Shown piece by piece: positions 49,127-59,148 of a DNA stretch of 64,000 nt (position 1 is its first letter; each line of letters begins with the position of its first letter). The notes under the pieces were generated by a model. That model saw nothing but the letters and a program-made list of their open reading frames with translations. It ran no database searches and had not been told where the DNA came from. The DNA lies in NCBI GenBank assembly GCA_937916485.1, contig CALFSV010000068.1:1-64000 (forward strand), read 5' to 3'. This stretch comes from an uncultured Paracoccaceae bacterium. Lineage in GTDB: Bacteria; Pseudomonadota; Alphaproteobacteria; Rhodobacterales; Rhodobacteraceae. The position numbers were made by a program, and so were the translations under genes.

Positions 49127-49720
49127 TTAGCCTGCGTTCTGGCCCTGCCCAACCGCCTCGCGCCAATGCCGGCGGCAGAGCGAGACGTAGCGTTCGTTCC
49201 CGCCGATGGCCACCTGATCACCCGAGGTCAGGACAGTGCCGTCCGGGGCCTTGCGCACCACCATCGTGGCCTTTTTTCCGCAATGGCAGATCGTCCGCAC
49301 CTCGCGCATTTCGTCCGCGATGGCCAAGAGCGCGGCAGAGCCGGGAAACAGCTCTCCCATGAAGTCGACCCTGAGCCCAAAGCACATCACAGGCACGCCA
49401 AGGTCATCCACCGCCCGCGCCAGTTGCCAGACCTGTTCAGGTTCCAAAAACTGAGCCTCGTCCAAAAAGACGCAGCTGCAAGGACCCTCCTGAAGCCGTC
49501 TGGAAATCATGTCGAAAAGGTCGTCGCCCGGCGCATAGGTGTCAGCGTCAGCCCCTATGCCGATCCGGCTTTCGATGCGCCCCTGACCGGCCCGATTGTC
49601 CAGCCGGGCAGTCATCAGGTAGGTCTGCATCCCCCGTTCGATATAGTTGTGGGACGCCTGCAAGAGCACGGTCGATTTGCCCGCGTTCATGGTGGAGTAG
49701 CTGAAGTAAAGTTTGGCCAT
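49127..49720 (-). CDS. tdk: Thymidine kinase
   Basis: Salvage enzyme, type II thymidine kinase of 197 residues. P loop FSYSTMNAGKSTVLLQ (about 6-21), Walker-B-like CVFLDEAQFLEPEQV (about 83-97), and a zinc site made of CHCGKKATM and SLCRRHW. ATG 49720 is chosen because the family begins MAKLYFSYS; the longer frame is unrelated. Upstream 150 bases separate it from carB. Confidence 0.96.
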   Translation of the reverse strand: MAKLYFSYSTMNAGKSTVLLQASHNYIERGMQTYLMTARLDNRAGQGRIESRIGIGADADTYAPGDDLFDMISRRLQEGPCSCVFLDEAQFLEPEQVWQLARAVDDLGVPVMCFGLRVDFMGELFPGSAALLAIADEMREVRTICHCGKKATMVVRKAPDGTVLTSGDQVAIGGNERYVSLCRRHWREAVGQGQNAG

Positions 49721-49870
49721 GGGCAGAGGGTTACCCTTGAGACTGGGCGCCCGACAAGAGGGCACGTTTGGTTGGCGTCAGGGCGAGACGTTGGGCGGGT
49801 TGGGGCGACCGAACGAGGCGACAGGCCGAAAACATCTTCCGGTCGTCCCCTCGCCCCGTCTGTCTACCGG

Positions 49871-52800
49871 TCAAGCCTGAAGCGACCTTACCCCAAGGTC
49901 GCCTTCTTCCCGCGCCTGGATGGCCAGGGCGGCGGCGTGGCTGGCGGCGGCGGTCGTGAAATACGGGATCTTGTCGTATAGCGCGACGGCCCGGATCTCG
50001 CGGCTGTCCTCAACCGCCTGCGCCCCTTCGGTGGTGTTGAACACCAGGGCGACATGGCCGTCCTTGAGGCGGTCCACGATGGTCAGGCCACCTTCGTAGA
50101 CCTTGTTCACCGTCTCACAGGGGACATCGTGCTGTTCAAGCCAAGCAGCGGTGCCGCGGGTCGCCAGAAACTCGAACCCGAGGGACAAAAGGATCTGCGC
50201 GGCTTTGGCCATATCGGCTGTCTTGTCCGCATCCCGGATCGAGACGAACACCCGGCCTTCGCGGGGCAGATGCGTCCCGGCACCCATCTGGGCCTTGAGG
50301 AAGGCGCGGGCAAAGGACCTGTCCCAGCCCATCACCTCGCCCGTGGAGCGCATTTCTGGGCCAAGTATGGTGTCAACACCGGGGAAGCGGGCAAAGGGCA
50401 TCACGGCCTCTTTGACGCTGAACCAAGGCATGTTGGGATCGGCCAGGGTCATCGGATCGGCATAGGGAAGGGAGGTCCCGTAGCTGACATCCTGATACGG
50501 CGCGCGCAGCGGGAAGTTTGACAAAGGCTCTCCCGCCATGAGGCGGGCCGCGATGGATGCGATGGCGCTGTCGGTGGCCTTGGCCACGAAGGGCACGGTG
50601 CGAGACGCGCGGGGGTTTACCTCGATCAGGTAAACCTCTTGTTCGCCTGCTGCATTGGCCTTGACCGCAAACTGAACGTTCATCAGGCCGACCACATGGA
50701 GGGCCAGGGCTAGCGCCTTGGTCTGCTTGAGGATTTCGTCCTGCACTTCGCGGGACAGGGTGTGCGGCGGCAGGCAGCAGGCACTATCGCCCGAGTGGAC
50801 GCCGGCCTCTTCGATGTGCTGCATGATACCGGCGACATGGACATTCTCGCCATCGCACAGGCAGTCAACGTCAACCTCGACCGCGCCGGACAGGTAGCTA
50901 TCAAGCAGGACAGGGCTATCCCCTGAAACCACGACAGCCTCGCGGATATAGCGGTTCAGGTGTTCCATATCCCGAACGATCTCCATCGCACGGCCGCCCA
51001 GAACGTAGGAGGGACGAATAACGAGGGGGAAGCCGATGGCCTCGGCGATATCGAGGGCCTGCTGATCGGTCGAGGCGATGCCGTTGACCGGCTGCTTCAG
51101 GCCCAACTTTTGAACCAGCTGCTGGAACCGCTCGCGGTCTTCGGCAAGGTCGATGGCGTCGGGCGTCGTGCCGAGGATCGGGATACCGGCCTCTTGCAGC
51201 GCATTGGCCAGCTTGAGAGGGGTCTGCCCGCCGAACTGAACGATCACGCCGTGAAGGATCCCGTTCTCTTGCTCGACCCGCAGAATTTCCATGACATGTT
51301 CAAAGGTCAGCGGTTCAAAATACAGCCGGTCCGACGTGTCGTAGTCGGTCGACACCGTCTCGGGGTTGCAGTTGACCATGATCGTCTCATAGCCGACGGC
51401 GGTCAGGGCGTAGCAGGCATGACAGCAGCAGTAGTCAAACTCGATCCCCTGACCGATCCTGTTGGGACCACCCCCCAGGATGACGACTTTCTTGCGGTTG
51501 GACGGGCGGGCCTCGCACTCGACCTCATCCATCACCGGGGTTTCGTAAGTCGAATACATGTAGGGGGTCTGCGCTTCGAACTCAGCCGCGCAGGTGTCGA
51601 TCCGCTTGAAGACCGCGACCACGCCCAGCCGTTCGCGGGCGCGGCGGATCTGGCCCTCGTCGCGGCCGGTCAGATGGGCAAGGCGGGCGTCGGTAAAGCC
51701 CATCATCTTGAGCTTGCGAATCCCGTCGACCACCACGGGAAGGCCCTCACGGCGCACCGTGGCCTCTGCATCGATGATTTCGCGGATGCGTGCCAGGAAC
51801 CATGGGTCAAAGCGGGTGACGGCGTTGATCTCATCATCACTCAGCCCGTGGCGCATGGCCTGGGCGATGGTGCGCATCCGGTTGGGGGTGGCCACCGACA
51901 GGGCCTTGATGATGGCCGCCTTGTCGGGCGCACCGGGAATGTCGATCTCGTCAAAACCGGTCAGGCCGGTCTCCATCGACGCCAGCGCCTTTTGCAGCGA
52001 TTCGTGGATGGTGCGGCCAATGGCCATCGCCTCACCCACCGACTTCATCGCCGTTGTAAGTTCTGGCTTGGCGCCGGGGAACTTTTCAAAGGCAAAGCGG
52101 GGGATCTTGGTGACGACATAGTCGATCGTCGGCTCGAACGAGGCGGGCGTCACCTTGGTGATGTCGTTGTCCAATTCGTCCAGCGTATAGCCGACGGCCA
52201 GCTTTGCCGCGATCTTGGCAATCGGGAAACCTGTGGCCTTTGAGGCCAGGGCCGACGACCGCGACACCCTTGGGTTCATCTCGATGACCACCATGCGGCC
52301 GTCAGCGGGGTTGATCGCCCATTGCACGTTCGACCCGCCGGTCTCGACCCCGATCTCGCGCAGCACGGCGATAGAGCCGTTGCGCATGATCTGGTATTCC
52401 TTGTCAGTCAGGGTGAGGGCAGGGGCCACGGTGATGGAATCACCAGTGTGTACGCCCATCGGGTCGACGTTCTCGATGGCGCAGACGATGATGGCGTTGT
52501 CGGCCTTGTCGCGGACCACCTCCATCTCGAACTCTTTCCAACCCAGAAGGCTTTCGTCGACCAGGATCTGACCGACCGGAGAGGCATCCATGCCCGACCG
52601 GCAATAGTGTTCATATTCTTCCCGATTATAGGCCACGCCGCCACCTGTACCACCGAGGGTAAAGGCGGGGCGGATGATGGCGGGCAGGCCGACATAGTCG
52701 ATGGCCTCGATCGCCAGTTGGACACCAGCCTTGATGTCAAACTTGCCGTTTTCCAATTTGGGCGCAGTGATGATCGTCGCCTTCGGGTTCTCGATGCCCA

Positions 52801-53215
52801 ACCGGTCCATGGCCTCGCGGAACAATTTGCGGTCTTCGGCCATCTCGATGGCTTCGCGCTTGGCCCCGATCATCTCGACGTTGTACTTTTCCAACACGCC
52901 CATGTCGGCCAACGCCAGCGAGGTGTTGAGGCCGGTCTGCCCGCCCATTGTTGGCAAAAGGGCATCGGGGCGTTCGATCTCGATGATCTTGGCGACGACT
53001 TCCGGGGTGATCGGTTCGATGTAGGTGGCGTCCGCCAGACCGGGGTCGGTCATGATCGTGGCCGGGTTCGAGTTCACAAGGATGACCCTGTAACCCTCTT
53101 CGCGCAGGGCCTTGCAGGCCTGTGCGCCAGAGTAGTCAAACTCGCAGGCCTGTCCGATGACGATAGGGCCCGCTCCGATTATCATGATAGAATGGATATC
53201 GTCGCGTTTTGGCAT
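49871..53215 (-). CDS. carB: Carbamoyl-phosphate synthase large subunit
   Basis: 1114-residue ATP-grasp enzyme for carbamoyl phosphate (arginine and pyrimidine synthesis). Two homologous halves: the carboxyphosphate half ([20 protein letters not shown] at the start) and the carbamoyl-phosphate half ([21 protein letters not shown] near residue 550), each with ATP-grasp motifs, then an MGS-like regulatory domain (about residues 940-1114). carA is not adjacent. ATG 53215 fits the usual MPKRDDIHS start. Confidence 0.99.
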   Translation of the reverse strand: MPKRDDIHSIMIIGAGPIVIGQACEFDYSGAQACKALREEGYRVILVNSNPATIMTDPGLADATYIEPITPEVVAKIIEIERPDALLPTMGGQTGLNTSLALADMGVLEKYNVEMIGAKREAIEMAEDRKLFREAMDRLGIENPKATIITAPKLENGKFDIKAGVQLAIEAIDYVGLPAIIRPAFTLGGTGGGVAYNREEYEHYCRSGMDASPVGQILVDESLLGWKEFEMEVVRDKADNAIIVCAIENVDPMGVHTGDSITVAPALTLTDKEYQIMRNGSIAVLREIGVETGGSNVQWAINPADGRMVVIEMNPRVSRSSALASKATGFPIAKIAAKLAVGYTLDELDNDITKVTPASFEPTIDYVVTKIPRFAFEKFPGAKPELTTAMKSVGEAMAIGRTIHESLQKALASMETGLTGFDEIDIPGAPDKAAIIKALSVATPNRMRTIAQAMRHGLSDDEINAVTRFDPWFLARIREIIDAEATVRREGLPVVVDGIRKLKMMGFTDARLAHLTGRDEGQIRRARERLGVVAVFKRIDTCAAEFEAQTPYMYSTYETPVMDEVECEARPSNRKKVVILGGGPNRIGQGIEFDYCCCHACYALTAVGYETIMVNCNPETVSTDYDTSDRLYFEPLTFEHVMEILRVEQENGILHGVIVQFGGQTPLKLANALQEAGIPILGTTPDAIDLAEDRERFQQLVQKLGLKQPVNGIASTDQQALDIAEAIGFPLVIRPSYVLGGRAMEIVRDMEHLNRYIREAVVVSGDSPVLLDSYLSGAVEVDVDCLCDGENVHVAGIMQHIEEAGVHSGDSACCLPPHTLSREVQDEILKQTKALALALHVVGLMNVQFAVKANAAGEQEVYLIEVNPRASRTVPFVAKATDSAIASIAARLMAGEPLSNFPLRAPYQDVSYGTSLPYADPMTLADPNMPWFSVKEAVMPFARFPGVDTILGPEMRSTGEVMGWDRSFARAFLKAQMGAGTHLPREGRVFVSIRDADKTADMAKAAQILLSLGFEFLATRGTAAWLEQHDVPCETVNKVYEGGLTIVDRLKDGHVALVFNTTEGAQAVEDSREIRAVALYDKIPYFTTAAASHAAALAIQAREEGDLGVRSLQA

Positions 53216-53289
53216 GTCATCCCCCAGGGCTGGTGGTGCGTCTGTGGCGCCGGGCCTCTTAGCCCAGGGCAAATTTCTGTGCGTTATAG

Positions 53290-53445
53290 TTGGGCGACCC
53301 GGCGGCGCAAGCCCCCATTCGGCGGGGTGATTTCGCCGGGGCCATCCGAGACGCCAACTCGCAGGTTGTGGACCTGATCAACTGCCGGTCCGAGCACTTG
53401 GAAAAGGCATCCCCCATGGCGGCCAAGGCCCGTGCAAAGGGATAG
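53290..53445 (+). other. Possible 51-residue ORF in the carB-cfa spacer
   Basis: A TTG-initiated frame with high G/C at third positions, …[18 protein letters not shown]… and ending AAKARAKG. No ribosome site and no recognised family. It lies convergent to a cfa-like gene. It may be a remnant, a small protein or chance. Confidence 0.25.
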
Positions 53446-53489
53446 GTCAAATGGCCCGTAGCCTCTGCCCAAAGGGCGCCGCAATGAAC

Positions 53490-54722
53490 CTATTCGGCAG
53501 CCCTCGCCGATTGGGCATCCGCCGCTGCAGGGTACAGATAGTCCCGGGTCAGTGGCACCGCATGCTGGCCGCGCGACAGTTGGAAATGGAACACGGCCTG
53601 AGACTGATCCTCAAAGGCCATCTCGCAAGCGACAAGGTAAAAGCGCCACATCCGGATGAACCGCTCGTCATACATCTTGCGCACTTCGGGCAGGGCGGCC
53701 TCGAACCGTTCCGCCCAGTGGTGAAGGGTCGGCCCATATTGACCACGCCAGACCTCGATATCGGCGGTCCAGAGCCCCGACTTTTCGATGGACGGGGTCA
53801 GGTCGGACAAGGTCGGAATATAGCCGCCGGGAAAGATATACTTCTCGATCCACGGATTTGTCGGGGATGGGGGGGCGACGCGACCGATGGTGTGGATCAG
53901 GGCGATCCCATCCTCGGCCAAGAGGTCGTGGGTTTTTGAAAAGTAGGTGTCGAATTGCGGCAGTCCGACATGTTCCAGCATGCCGACTGATACGATCCGG
54001 TCGAATGTCTCGTTCAACGTGCGATAGTCGCACAGGCGAAAGTCGATCAGATGGTCCAGACCGGCCTCGGTCGCGCGGGCCCTGGCTGTAGCAAGCTGGT
54101 TCTTGGACAGGGTCACGCCGGTGACGTGCACGCCGTAGTCCCGGGCGAGGGTCAAGGCCATGCCGCCCCAACCGCAGCCAATGTCCAGAACCCGCAGACC
54201 CGGTTTCAGCCGCAGCTTGGCCGCGATATGGGCCTTCTTGGCCTCTTGGGCCTCTTCCAAGGTCATATCGGGGCGCGGAAAGTAGGCGCAGGAATACTGC
54301 ATGTCGGTATCAAGAAAGAGCCGATAAAAATCGTCCGAGATATCGTAGTGGTGGGCTACGTTCCTTATGGACTTCAACGGATTGTTGCGCTGGACAAAGC
54401 CCCGCATCATCCGGCGCGAGGTCATCCAGGCCCCGAACCAGAAGGGCATGCCTCCCCGGCGCTGATTGCGGACCAAAAGGGTCAGCAATTCAAAAAGCTT
54501 GTCGCCCTCAACCTCGATCTCACCGTTCATGTAGCCTTCGCCGACCGCCAGGATCGGCTTTCGACACAGGGCGCTGACGATCTGAGGGGTCTTGAGCGTG
54601 GCCTCTGCCACGATGCCGCCACCGGGGCCATACACGACACGGGACCCATCGGGGTAATTGACCGTCAACTGGCCCCAGGTCATCACACGTTCAATCGTGC
54701 GGTGCAGGATCTTTTGCCACAT
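53490..54722 (-). CDS. Cyclopropane-fatty-acyl-phospholipid synthase family protein (copy 1)
   Basis: 410-residue methyltransferase of the CFA synthase family, which modifies unsaturated acyl chains of membrane lipids with a SAM methyl group. SAM loop VLDIGCGWGGMALTLARDYG (about 179-198), HYDISDDFYRLFLDTDMQYSCAYF (about 125-148) and AYF-type substrate elements are present, with EHVGLPQFDTYF. The related gene follows immediately upstream. Whether it makes cyclopropane or another modification is not settled by sequence. Confidence 0.9.
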   Translation of the reverse strand: MWQKILHRTIERVMTWGQLTVNYPDGSRVVYGPGGGIVAEATLKTPQIVSALCRKPILAVGEGYMNGEIEVEGDKLFELLTLLVRNQRRGGMPFWFGAWMTSRRMMRGFVQRNNPLKSIRNVAHHYDISDDFYRLFLDTDMQYSCAYFPRPDMTLEEAQEAKKAHIAAKLRLKPGLRVLDIGCGWGGMALTLARDYGVHVTGVTLSKNQLATARARATEAGLDHLIDFRLCDYRTLNETFDRIVSVGMLEHVGLPQFDTYFSKTHDLLAEDGIALIHTIGRVAPPSPTNPWIEKYIFPGGYIPTLSDLTPSIEKSGLWTADIEVWRGQYGPTLHHWAERFEAALPEVRKMYDERFIRMWRFYLVACEMAFEDQSQAVFHFQLSRGQHAVPLTRDYLYPAAADAQSARAAE

Positions 54723-54890
54723 TGATCGACCTCCAATTTAGTCAGGCGTTCGCCTTCTAACCGTTACCAGCTCGTGATTTTTACCGCAAACCCACAGGAG
54801 CCCGTCGAATATTCATAATGAACTCAACGCTTCATCCTCTACGCGGTCCGACGCCCGGACGGAAGGGCTGTGGGAAAGTCGTGCCGGGCG

Positions 54891-56096
54891 TCAGTCAAGC
54901 GGTGACGTCATGTAGTCTCGGGTGCGCGGCACAGCGAGTTGCTGGCGCGCAAGTTGGAAATGAAAGATAACGTTCTCAAGGTGGGTAAAGCCGATCTCTG
55001 ACGCGATCAGGTAGTACCGCCACATCCGGATGAAGCGGGCATCATACATCGCCTCGATTTCGGCCCGGTTCTGCTCGAACCGGTCCTGCCAGGCGCGCAG
55101 GGTGTCGACGTAGTGGGTGCGCCAGACCTCGATATCGGTCACGATCAGCTTGTTGCGCTCGATCTCGGTCAGGACTTCGGACATCGCGGGGACATAGGCC
55201 CCGGGAAAGATGTACTTGTTGATGAAGGGCGCGGCCAGTCCGGGGGGCGTCGCCCTGCCGATGGTGTGGACAAGCGCCACGCCGTCCGGCGACAGGTTAC
55301 GATGCATCCGGTCAAAGAAGGTGGCGTATTGGGGCTGGCCCACATGTTCCATCATGCCGACCACCACGATCCGGTCGAATTCTTCGCGGACGTTGCGATA
55401 ATCCACGAGCCGCCATTCAATCAGGTCCGAAACCCCCATCGCTTCGGCCCGTTTGGCGGCGTGTTCCAGCTGGACCTTGGACAGGGAGACCCCGACGACG
55501 CGGGCGCCATAGTCGCGGGCAAGCGTGATCGACAGGCCACCCCAGCCGCAGCCGATGTCCATCACCTTCATGCCCGGTTCGATCAGAAGCTTCTTGGCGA
55601 TATGCGCCTTTTTGGCCACCTGCGCCTCTTCGATCGTCATGTCGGGGTGGGGGAAGTAGCCGCAGGTATATTGCAGGTCCTCGTCCAGAAACAGCTCGTA
55701 CAACCGAACGGACAGGTCGTAGTGAACCTCAACATTGTGGCGCGAGGCGGCCAATGTGTTGTTCTGGGTCAGACGGCGCAGCGCCTTTCGGGCGGCAGGC
55801 AATGCCGCGTTGAACCGGCCCCGACCGGCCGCCCGGGCGTTGCTCGCCAGAATCGCGAGCATGGTGCGGATGTCATCGCCCTCAATCTCCAACGCGCCAT
55901 TCATGTAGCCTTCGCCTAGCGCAAGCTCTGGGTCCAGCACCAAGCGACGCAGGATCGCATTGCCGTGAAGGGTGATGGCGCAGCTCGGACCAGTTCCGTC
56001 TCCGTATGCACGTGTCTGGCCGTTCGGCCATGTGATTTTCAAGTCGCCTATTCGGATCAGCCGCTTAGCCGTACTCTCCAACAATCCTGCCCACAT
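54891..56096 (-). CDS. Cyclopropane-fatty-acyl-phospholipid synthase family protein (copy 2)
   Basis: 401-residue paralogue of copy 1. It repeats the same motifs: HYDLSVRLYELFLDEDLQYTCGYFPHPDM, KVMDIGCGWGGLSITLARDYG and MMEHVGQPQYATFFDRM, with the same shape of C-terminal end (HFQLARQQLAVPRTRDYM). Both copies keep the SAM motif intact. A GACGCCCGG/CCGGGCGTC stem (54850-54892) overlaps its stop. It diverges from aspS. Paralogues of this kind often differ in substrate chain or product. Confidence 0.88.
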   Translation of the reverse strand: MWAGLLESTAKRLIRIGDLKITWPNGQTRAYGDGTGPSCAITLHGNAILRRLVLDPELALGEGYMNGALEIEGDDIRTMLAILASNARAAGRGRFNAALPAARKALRRLTQNNTLAASRHNVEVHYDLSVRLYELFLDEDLQYTCGYFPHPDMTIEEAQVAKKAHIAKKLLIEPGMKVMDIGCGWGGLSITLARDYGARVVGVSLSKVQLEHAAKRAEAMGVSDLIEWRLVDYRNVREEFDRIVVVGMMEHVGQPQYATFFDRMHRNLSPDGVALVHTIGRATPPGLAAPFINKYIFPGAYVPAMSEVLTEIERNKLIVTDIEVWRTHYVDTLRAWQDRFEQNRAEIEAMYDARFIRMWRYYLIASEIGFTHLENVIFHFQLARQQLAVPRTRDYMTSPLD

Positions 56097-56238
56097 ACCG
56101 TCACTCGCCCTTTCTAATCACCGAGCGACCATAGCGGGGCGCGCAAACGAGGCAAGATGAGGTGTACCGATCGGAACATTTCTTGCGTTCTATAGGCTGG
56201 CGATGCGCCTGCTCGTGGCTCTACAGCACCGCCATACC

Positions 56239-56267
56239 TTGACATCCTTGCCCCGGCGCGATGTATC
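56239..56267 (+). promoter_or_regulatory. Candidate aspS promoter
   Basis: Perfect TTGACA (56239-56244), followed after 17 bases by TGTATC (56262-56267), about 30 bases before the aspS ATG. The -10 box is weak. Confidence 0.4.
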
Positions 56268-56298
56268 GGCCCGGACCCCGGACCGAAGGAACACCGCC

Positions 56299-58281
56299 AT
56301 GCATGCCTACCGCACCCATACCTGCGCCGCCTTGACCAAGGCGAATGTGGGCGAGACCGTGCGCCTGTCCGGCTGGGTTCACCGGGTTCGCGACCATGGC
56401 GGCATCCTGTTCATCGACCTGCGCGACCACTATGGCGTCACCCAGGTGCTGTGCGATCCGGACTCGGCCGCTTTTGCCGATGTCGAAAAGGTCCGGTCAG
56501 AATGGTGCATTCGCATCGACGGCGAGGTGAAGGCCCGCGACGCGGCTCTTGTGAACCCCAAGCTGCCGACTGGCGAGGTCGAGGTCTTTGTGCGCGCCAT
56601 CGAAGTGCTGGGCGAGGCCAAGGAACTGCCCCTTCAGGTGTTCGGCGATCAGGAATACCCCGAGGAAACACGCCTGCGCTATCGCTACCTCGACCTGCGT
56701 CGCGACGCCATGCAGGACAATATGAAGCTGCGGTCGGACGTCGTCCGGTCGATCCGTCAGCGGATGTGGGATCACGGCTTCCGCGAATATCAGACGCCGA
56801 TCATCACCGCCTCGTCGCCCGAAGGGGCCCGCGACTTTTTGGTGCCCTCGCGCCTGCATCCGGGCAAGTTCTACGCCCTCCCGCAGGCGCCCCAGCAGTT
56901 CAAGCAGCTGATCATGGTGTCGGGCTACGACCGCTATTTCCAGATCGCGCCGTGCTTTCGCGACGAAGATCCCCGCGCGGACCGGTCGCCCACCGATTTC
57001 TACCAGCTTGACCTTGAGATGTCGTTTGTCGAACAGCAGGACGTGTTCGACACGATCCAGCCTGTCATCACCGGCATTTTCGAAGAGTTCGGCGGCGGCA
57101 AGCCCGTCGCGCAGGACTGGCCGCAGATTTCCTTTGCCGACAGCGCCCTGTGGTATGGCACCGATAAGCCCGACCTGCGCAACCCGATCAAGATGCAGGT
57201 CGTGTCCGAGCATTTTGCAGGCTCTGGCTTTGCCATCTTTGCCAAGCTGCTCGAACAAGAGGGGACAGAGGTCCGCGCCATTCCCGCCCCCAAGGGCGGC
57301 AGCCGCAAGTTCTGCGACCGCATGAACGCCTTTGCCCAGAAAGAGGGCCTGCCGGGGATGGGGTATATCTTCTGGCGGGAAATCCAAAATGCTAACAGGA
57401 CTGGTGACGAGATAAAGGCTTGGATAGCTGCGGGCCAGGTGAACGGCGAGATGCTCGACAACATTTGCCAGTTTGATGACGGCGAAAGCGATACCTTTGC
57501 TATCTTCAATGAGATTGTGAACCACATTGAAAGTGGGACGCCTGATGCACTTTCTGCGGCTGAAGCCCTCAGAACGAAAACTTTCCCAAGTATAGGTGAC
57601 ATGGAAGCCGCCGGCCCGCTGGCCAAGAACATCGGACCTGAGCGGACCGAGGCCATTCGTCAGCAGCTGGGCCTTGGCGTTGGCGACGCGGCCTTCTTCT
57701 TGGGTGGAAAGCCCGAGAAGTTTGAGCGGATCGCCGCAAAGGCCCGTGTCGTCATCGGCGAAGAGCTTGGCCTGTCCGATCTGGCCAGCTTCAAGTTCGC
57801 CTGGATTGTCGATTTTCCAATGTACGAGGCCGACGAGGAAAGCGGCAAGGTGGATTTCAGCCACAACCCCTTCTCCATGCCGCAAGGCGGGATGGAGGCG
57901 CTGAATGGCGATCCGCTGAAGGTGCTGGGCTATCAGTATGACCTTGCCTGCAACGGCTACGAGCTGATTTCGGGCGCGATCCGGAACCATAAGCTGGACG
58001 TGATGATCAAGGCCTTCGAACTGGCAGGCTACGGCGCGGACGAGGTCCACAAGCGCTTTGGCGGCATGGTCAACGCCTTTCAATACGGCGCCCCGCCCCA
58101 CGGTGGCTGTGCGGCCGGGATCGACCGGATCGTGATGCTGTTGGCGGATGAGGCCAACATTCGCGAGGTCATCATGTTCCCGATGAACCAGCGTGCCGAA
58201 GACCTTATGATGAACGCGCCTTCCGATCCGACAAACGAACAGCTGCGCGAGCTTAGCCTGCGGGTCATCCAGCCGGATTGA
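56299..58281 (+). CDS. aspS: Aspartyl-tRNA synthetase with an internal extra segment
   Basis: Class II synthetase charging tRNA(Asp), and in alphaproteobacteria usually tRNA(Asn) too for the transamidation route. 660 residues: OB anticodon-binding domain (about 1-110, [23 protein letters not shown]), catalytic core with motif 2 [15 protein letters not shown] and motif 3 [13 protein letters not shown] near residue 610, and the bacterial GAD domain inserted at about 290-420. The family is near 590 residues; the extra ~70 lie at residues 362-434. ATG 56299 is fixed by GAAGGAA and by the family start MHAYRTHTC. Confidence 0.97.
   Translation: MHAYRTHTCAALTKANVGETVRLSGWVHRVRDHGGILFIDLRDHYGVTQVLCDPDSAAFADVEKVRSEWCIRIDGEVKARDAALVNPKLPTGEVEVFVRAIEVLGEAKELPLQVFGDQEYPEETRLRYRYLDLRRDAMQDNMKLRSDVVRSIRQRMWDHGFREYQTPIITASSPEGARDFLVPSRLHPGKFYALPQAPQQFKQLIMVSGYDRYFQIAPCFRDEDPRADRSPTDFYQLDLEMSFVEQQDVFDTIQPVITGIFEEFGGGKPVAQDWPQISFADSALWYGTDKPDLRNPIKMQVVSEHFAGSGFAIFAKLLEQEGTEVRAIPAPKGGSRKFCDRMNAFAQKEGLPGMGYIFWREIQNANRTGDEIKAWIAAGQVNGEMLDNICQFDDGESDTFAIFNEIVNHIESGTPDALSAAEALRTKTFPSIGDMEAAGPLAKNIGPERTEAIRQQLGLGVGDAAFFLGGKPEKFERIAAKARVVIGEELGLSDLASFKFAWIVDFPMYEADEESGKVDFSHNPFSMPQGGMEALNGDPLKVLGYQYDLACNGYELISGAIRNHKLDVMIKAFELAGYGADEVHKRFGGMVNAFQYGAPPHGGCAAGIDRIVMLLADEANIREVIMFPMNQRAEDLMMNAPSDPTNEQLRELSLRVIQPD
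57382..57600 (+). other. In-frame 73-codon insertion of lower GC inside aspS
   Basis: Between YIFWRE (ends 57381) and [15 protein letters not shown] (57601) the expected AspRS sequence has only a short loop. Here 73 codons intervene, with no stops and no frame change. Hand counting gives 107 G/C of 220 bases (49%) against about 66% in the next 120 bases; ATA appears three times and AGG/AGA twice, rare elsewhere. The segment resembles no domain I recognise. It is too short for an intein with endonuclease and for a usual group I or II intron, so a translated insertion is the simplest reading. Confidence 0.7.
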
Positions 58282-58658
58282 TTTGCCTCTTGGGATGGCA
58301 CTGGTCCGATCCGGCTCCGTCGGGTCGGACTGGGGCCGGTCTGGCAGCAAACGGCGGTCTGGTGTCTGCCCGAATTCGGCAGGACAGTGCGTGAGAACGG
58401 GACTGGCGGGGCGGATCACGGCAGCGGTGGGGCTACGCTTTATGCCAGAGGGCATGACGCAGCGGCCAGATTGCCGGCCCTAGGTCGGGTTTGCGCGATC
58501 TTCAGTCCAACAGTACGCTGCGGCCGACGCGCAACAGCACGCCTGCTCCGAATGGGGCATGCAGGGATTGTTGGGAGTGGATGCTTTAGTCAACGGTCAG
58601 GCCGTACTTCCGTGATCAGAGCTGGGAGAGACCAGCACAATCCCACTTCAGGCAGGTT
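58282..58658. other. Non-coding spacer after aspS
   Basis: About 375 bases. A possible terminator hairpin (GTCCGA-type stem, 58304-58330) follows aspS. Several short frames are open here but have no recognisable family and poor codon use. No RNA gene was recognised. Confidence 0.5.
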
Positions 58659-58934
58659 TCAGGCGGCGTCCAACTGGGACATTCCGCGAAGAAGATCGCC
58701 AATAGGACAGAAGCGGGGCGGGCTGTCCCCGCCGCCGCTGTCCAGCCATGCCTTGCACTGAACCGTCTGGGTGCAGCCGTTGCAGCCAGCCATCGTCGCT
58801 CGCATGGCGGCTTGCTGACCTTTGCTAACGCGACGGGGCAAGGGAATCCCAAGACGCTCGGTCATGCGATGACGCAGCTCGGTGCGGGTGGTGTACTCGG
58901 AAACCCAGTCTTTCAAAAAGGTCGGTTGTTTCAT
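58659..58934 (-). CDS. DUF6455 family protein
   Basis: 91-residue protein with the cysteine pattern GCNGCTQTVQCKAWLDSGG and PPRFCPIGDLL, preceded by RMTERLGIPLPRR. This matches DUF6455, frequent in Rhodobacterales and likely metal- or cofactor-binding through its cysteines. Function unknown. The ATG at 58934 has only a weak ribosome site. About 215 bases separate it from lepA with nothing seen between. Confidence 0.8.
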   Translation of the reverse strand: MKQPTFLKDWVSEYTTRTELRHRMTERLGIPLPRRVSKGQQAAMRATMAGCNGCTQTVQCKAWLDSGGGDSPPRFCPIGDLLRGMSQLDAA

Positions 58935-59148
58935 CTGTACTAGCCTGATTGTTCCCAATTGATATGGGCTGCACTCAGGCCATATGTAAGGGGCGGTATG
59001 AAATGATTTCGAAGTTGAGATGTATCAATAGGAAGAGGCCCGCGATTGCTGGTCTCCTTATCTCAATAATTCAGGACTATGACACCAACGTGGCGCCCAA
59101 CCTGATCGACTAGCCATTACCGCCGCTCGCTGCCGCGACGTCGGGTTG

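Noticed and set aside
57382..57600. Intein or self-splicing intron in aspS
   Set aside because: 73 codons are too few for an intein with splicing motifs, none are visible, and the segment is an intact multiple of three without stops.
56497..58455. 652-codon open frame antisense to aspS
   Set aside because: Shadow of aspS on the other strand; it also crosses the aspS insert without any domain.
58282..58658. Small RNA or protein gene after aspS
   Set aside because: Short open frames lack a ribosome site and family, and no stable RNA structure beyond one hairpin was seen.
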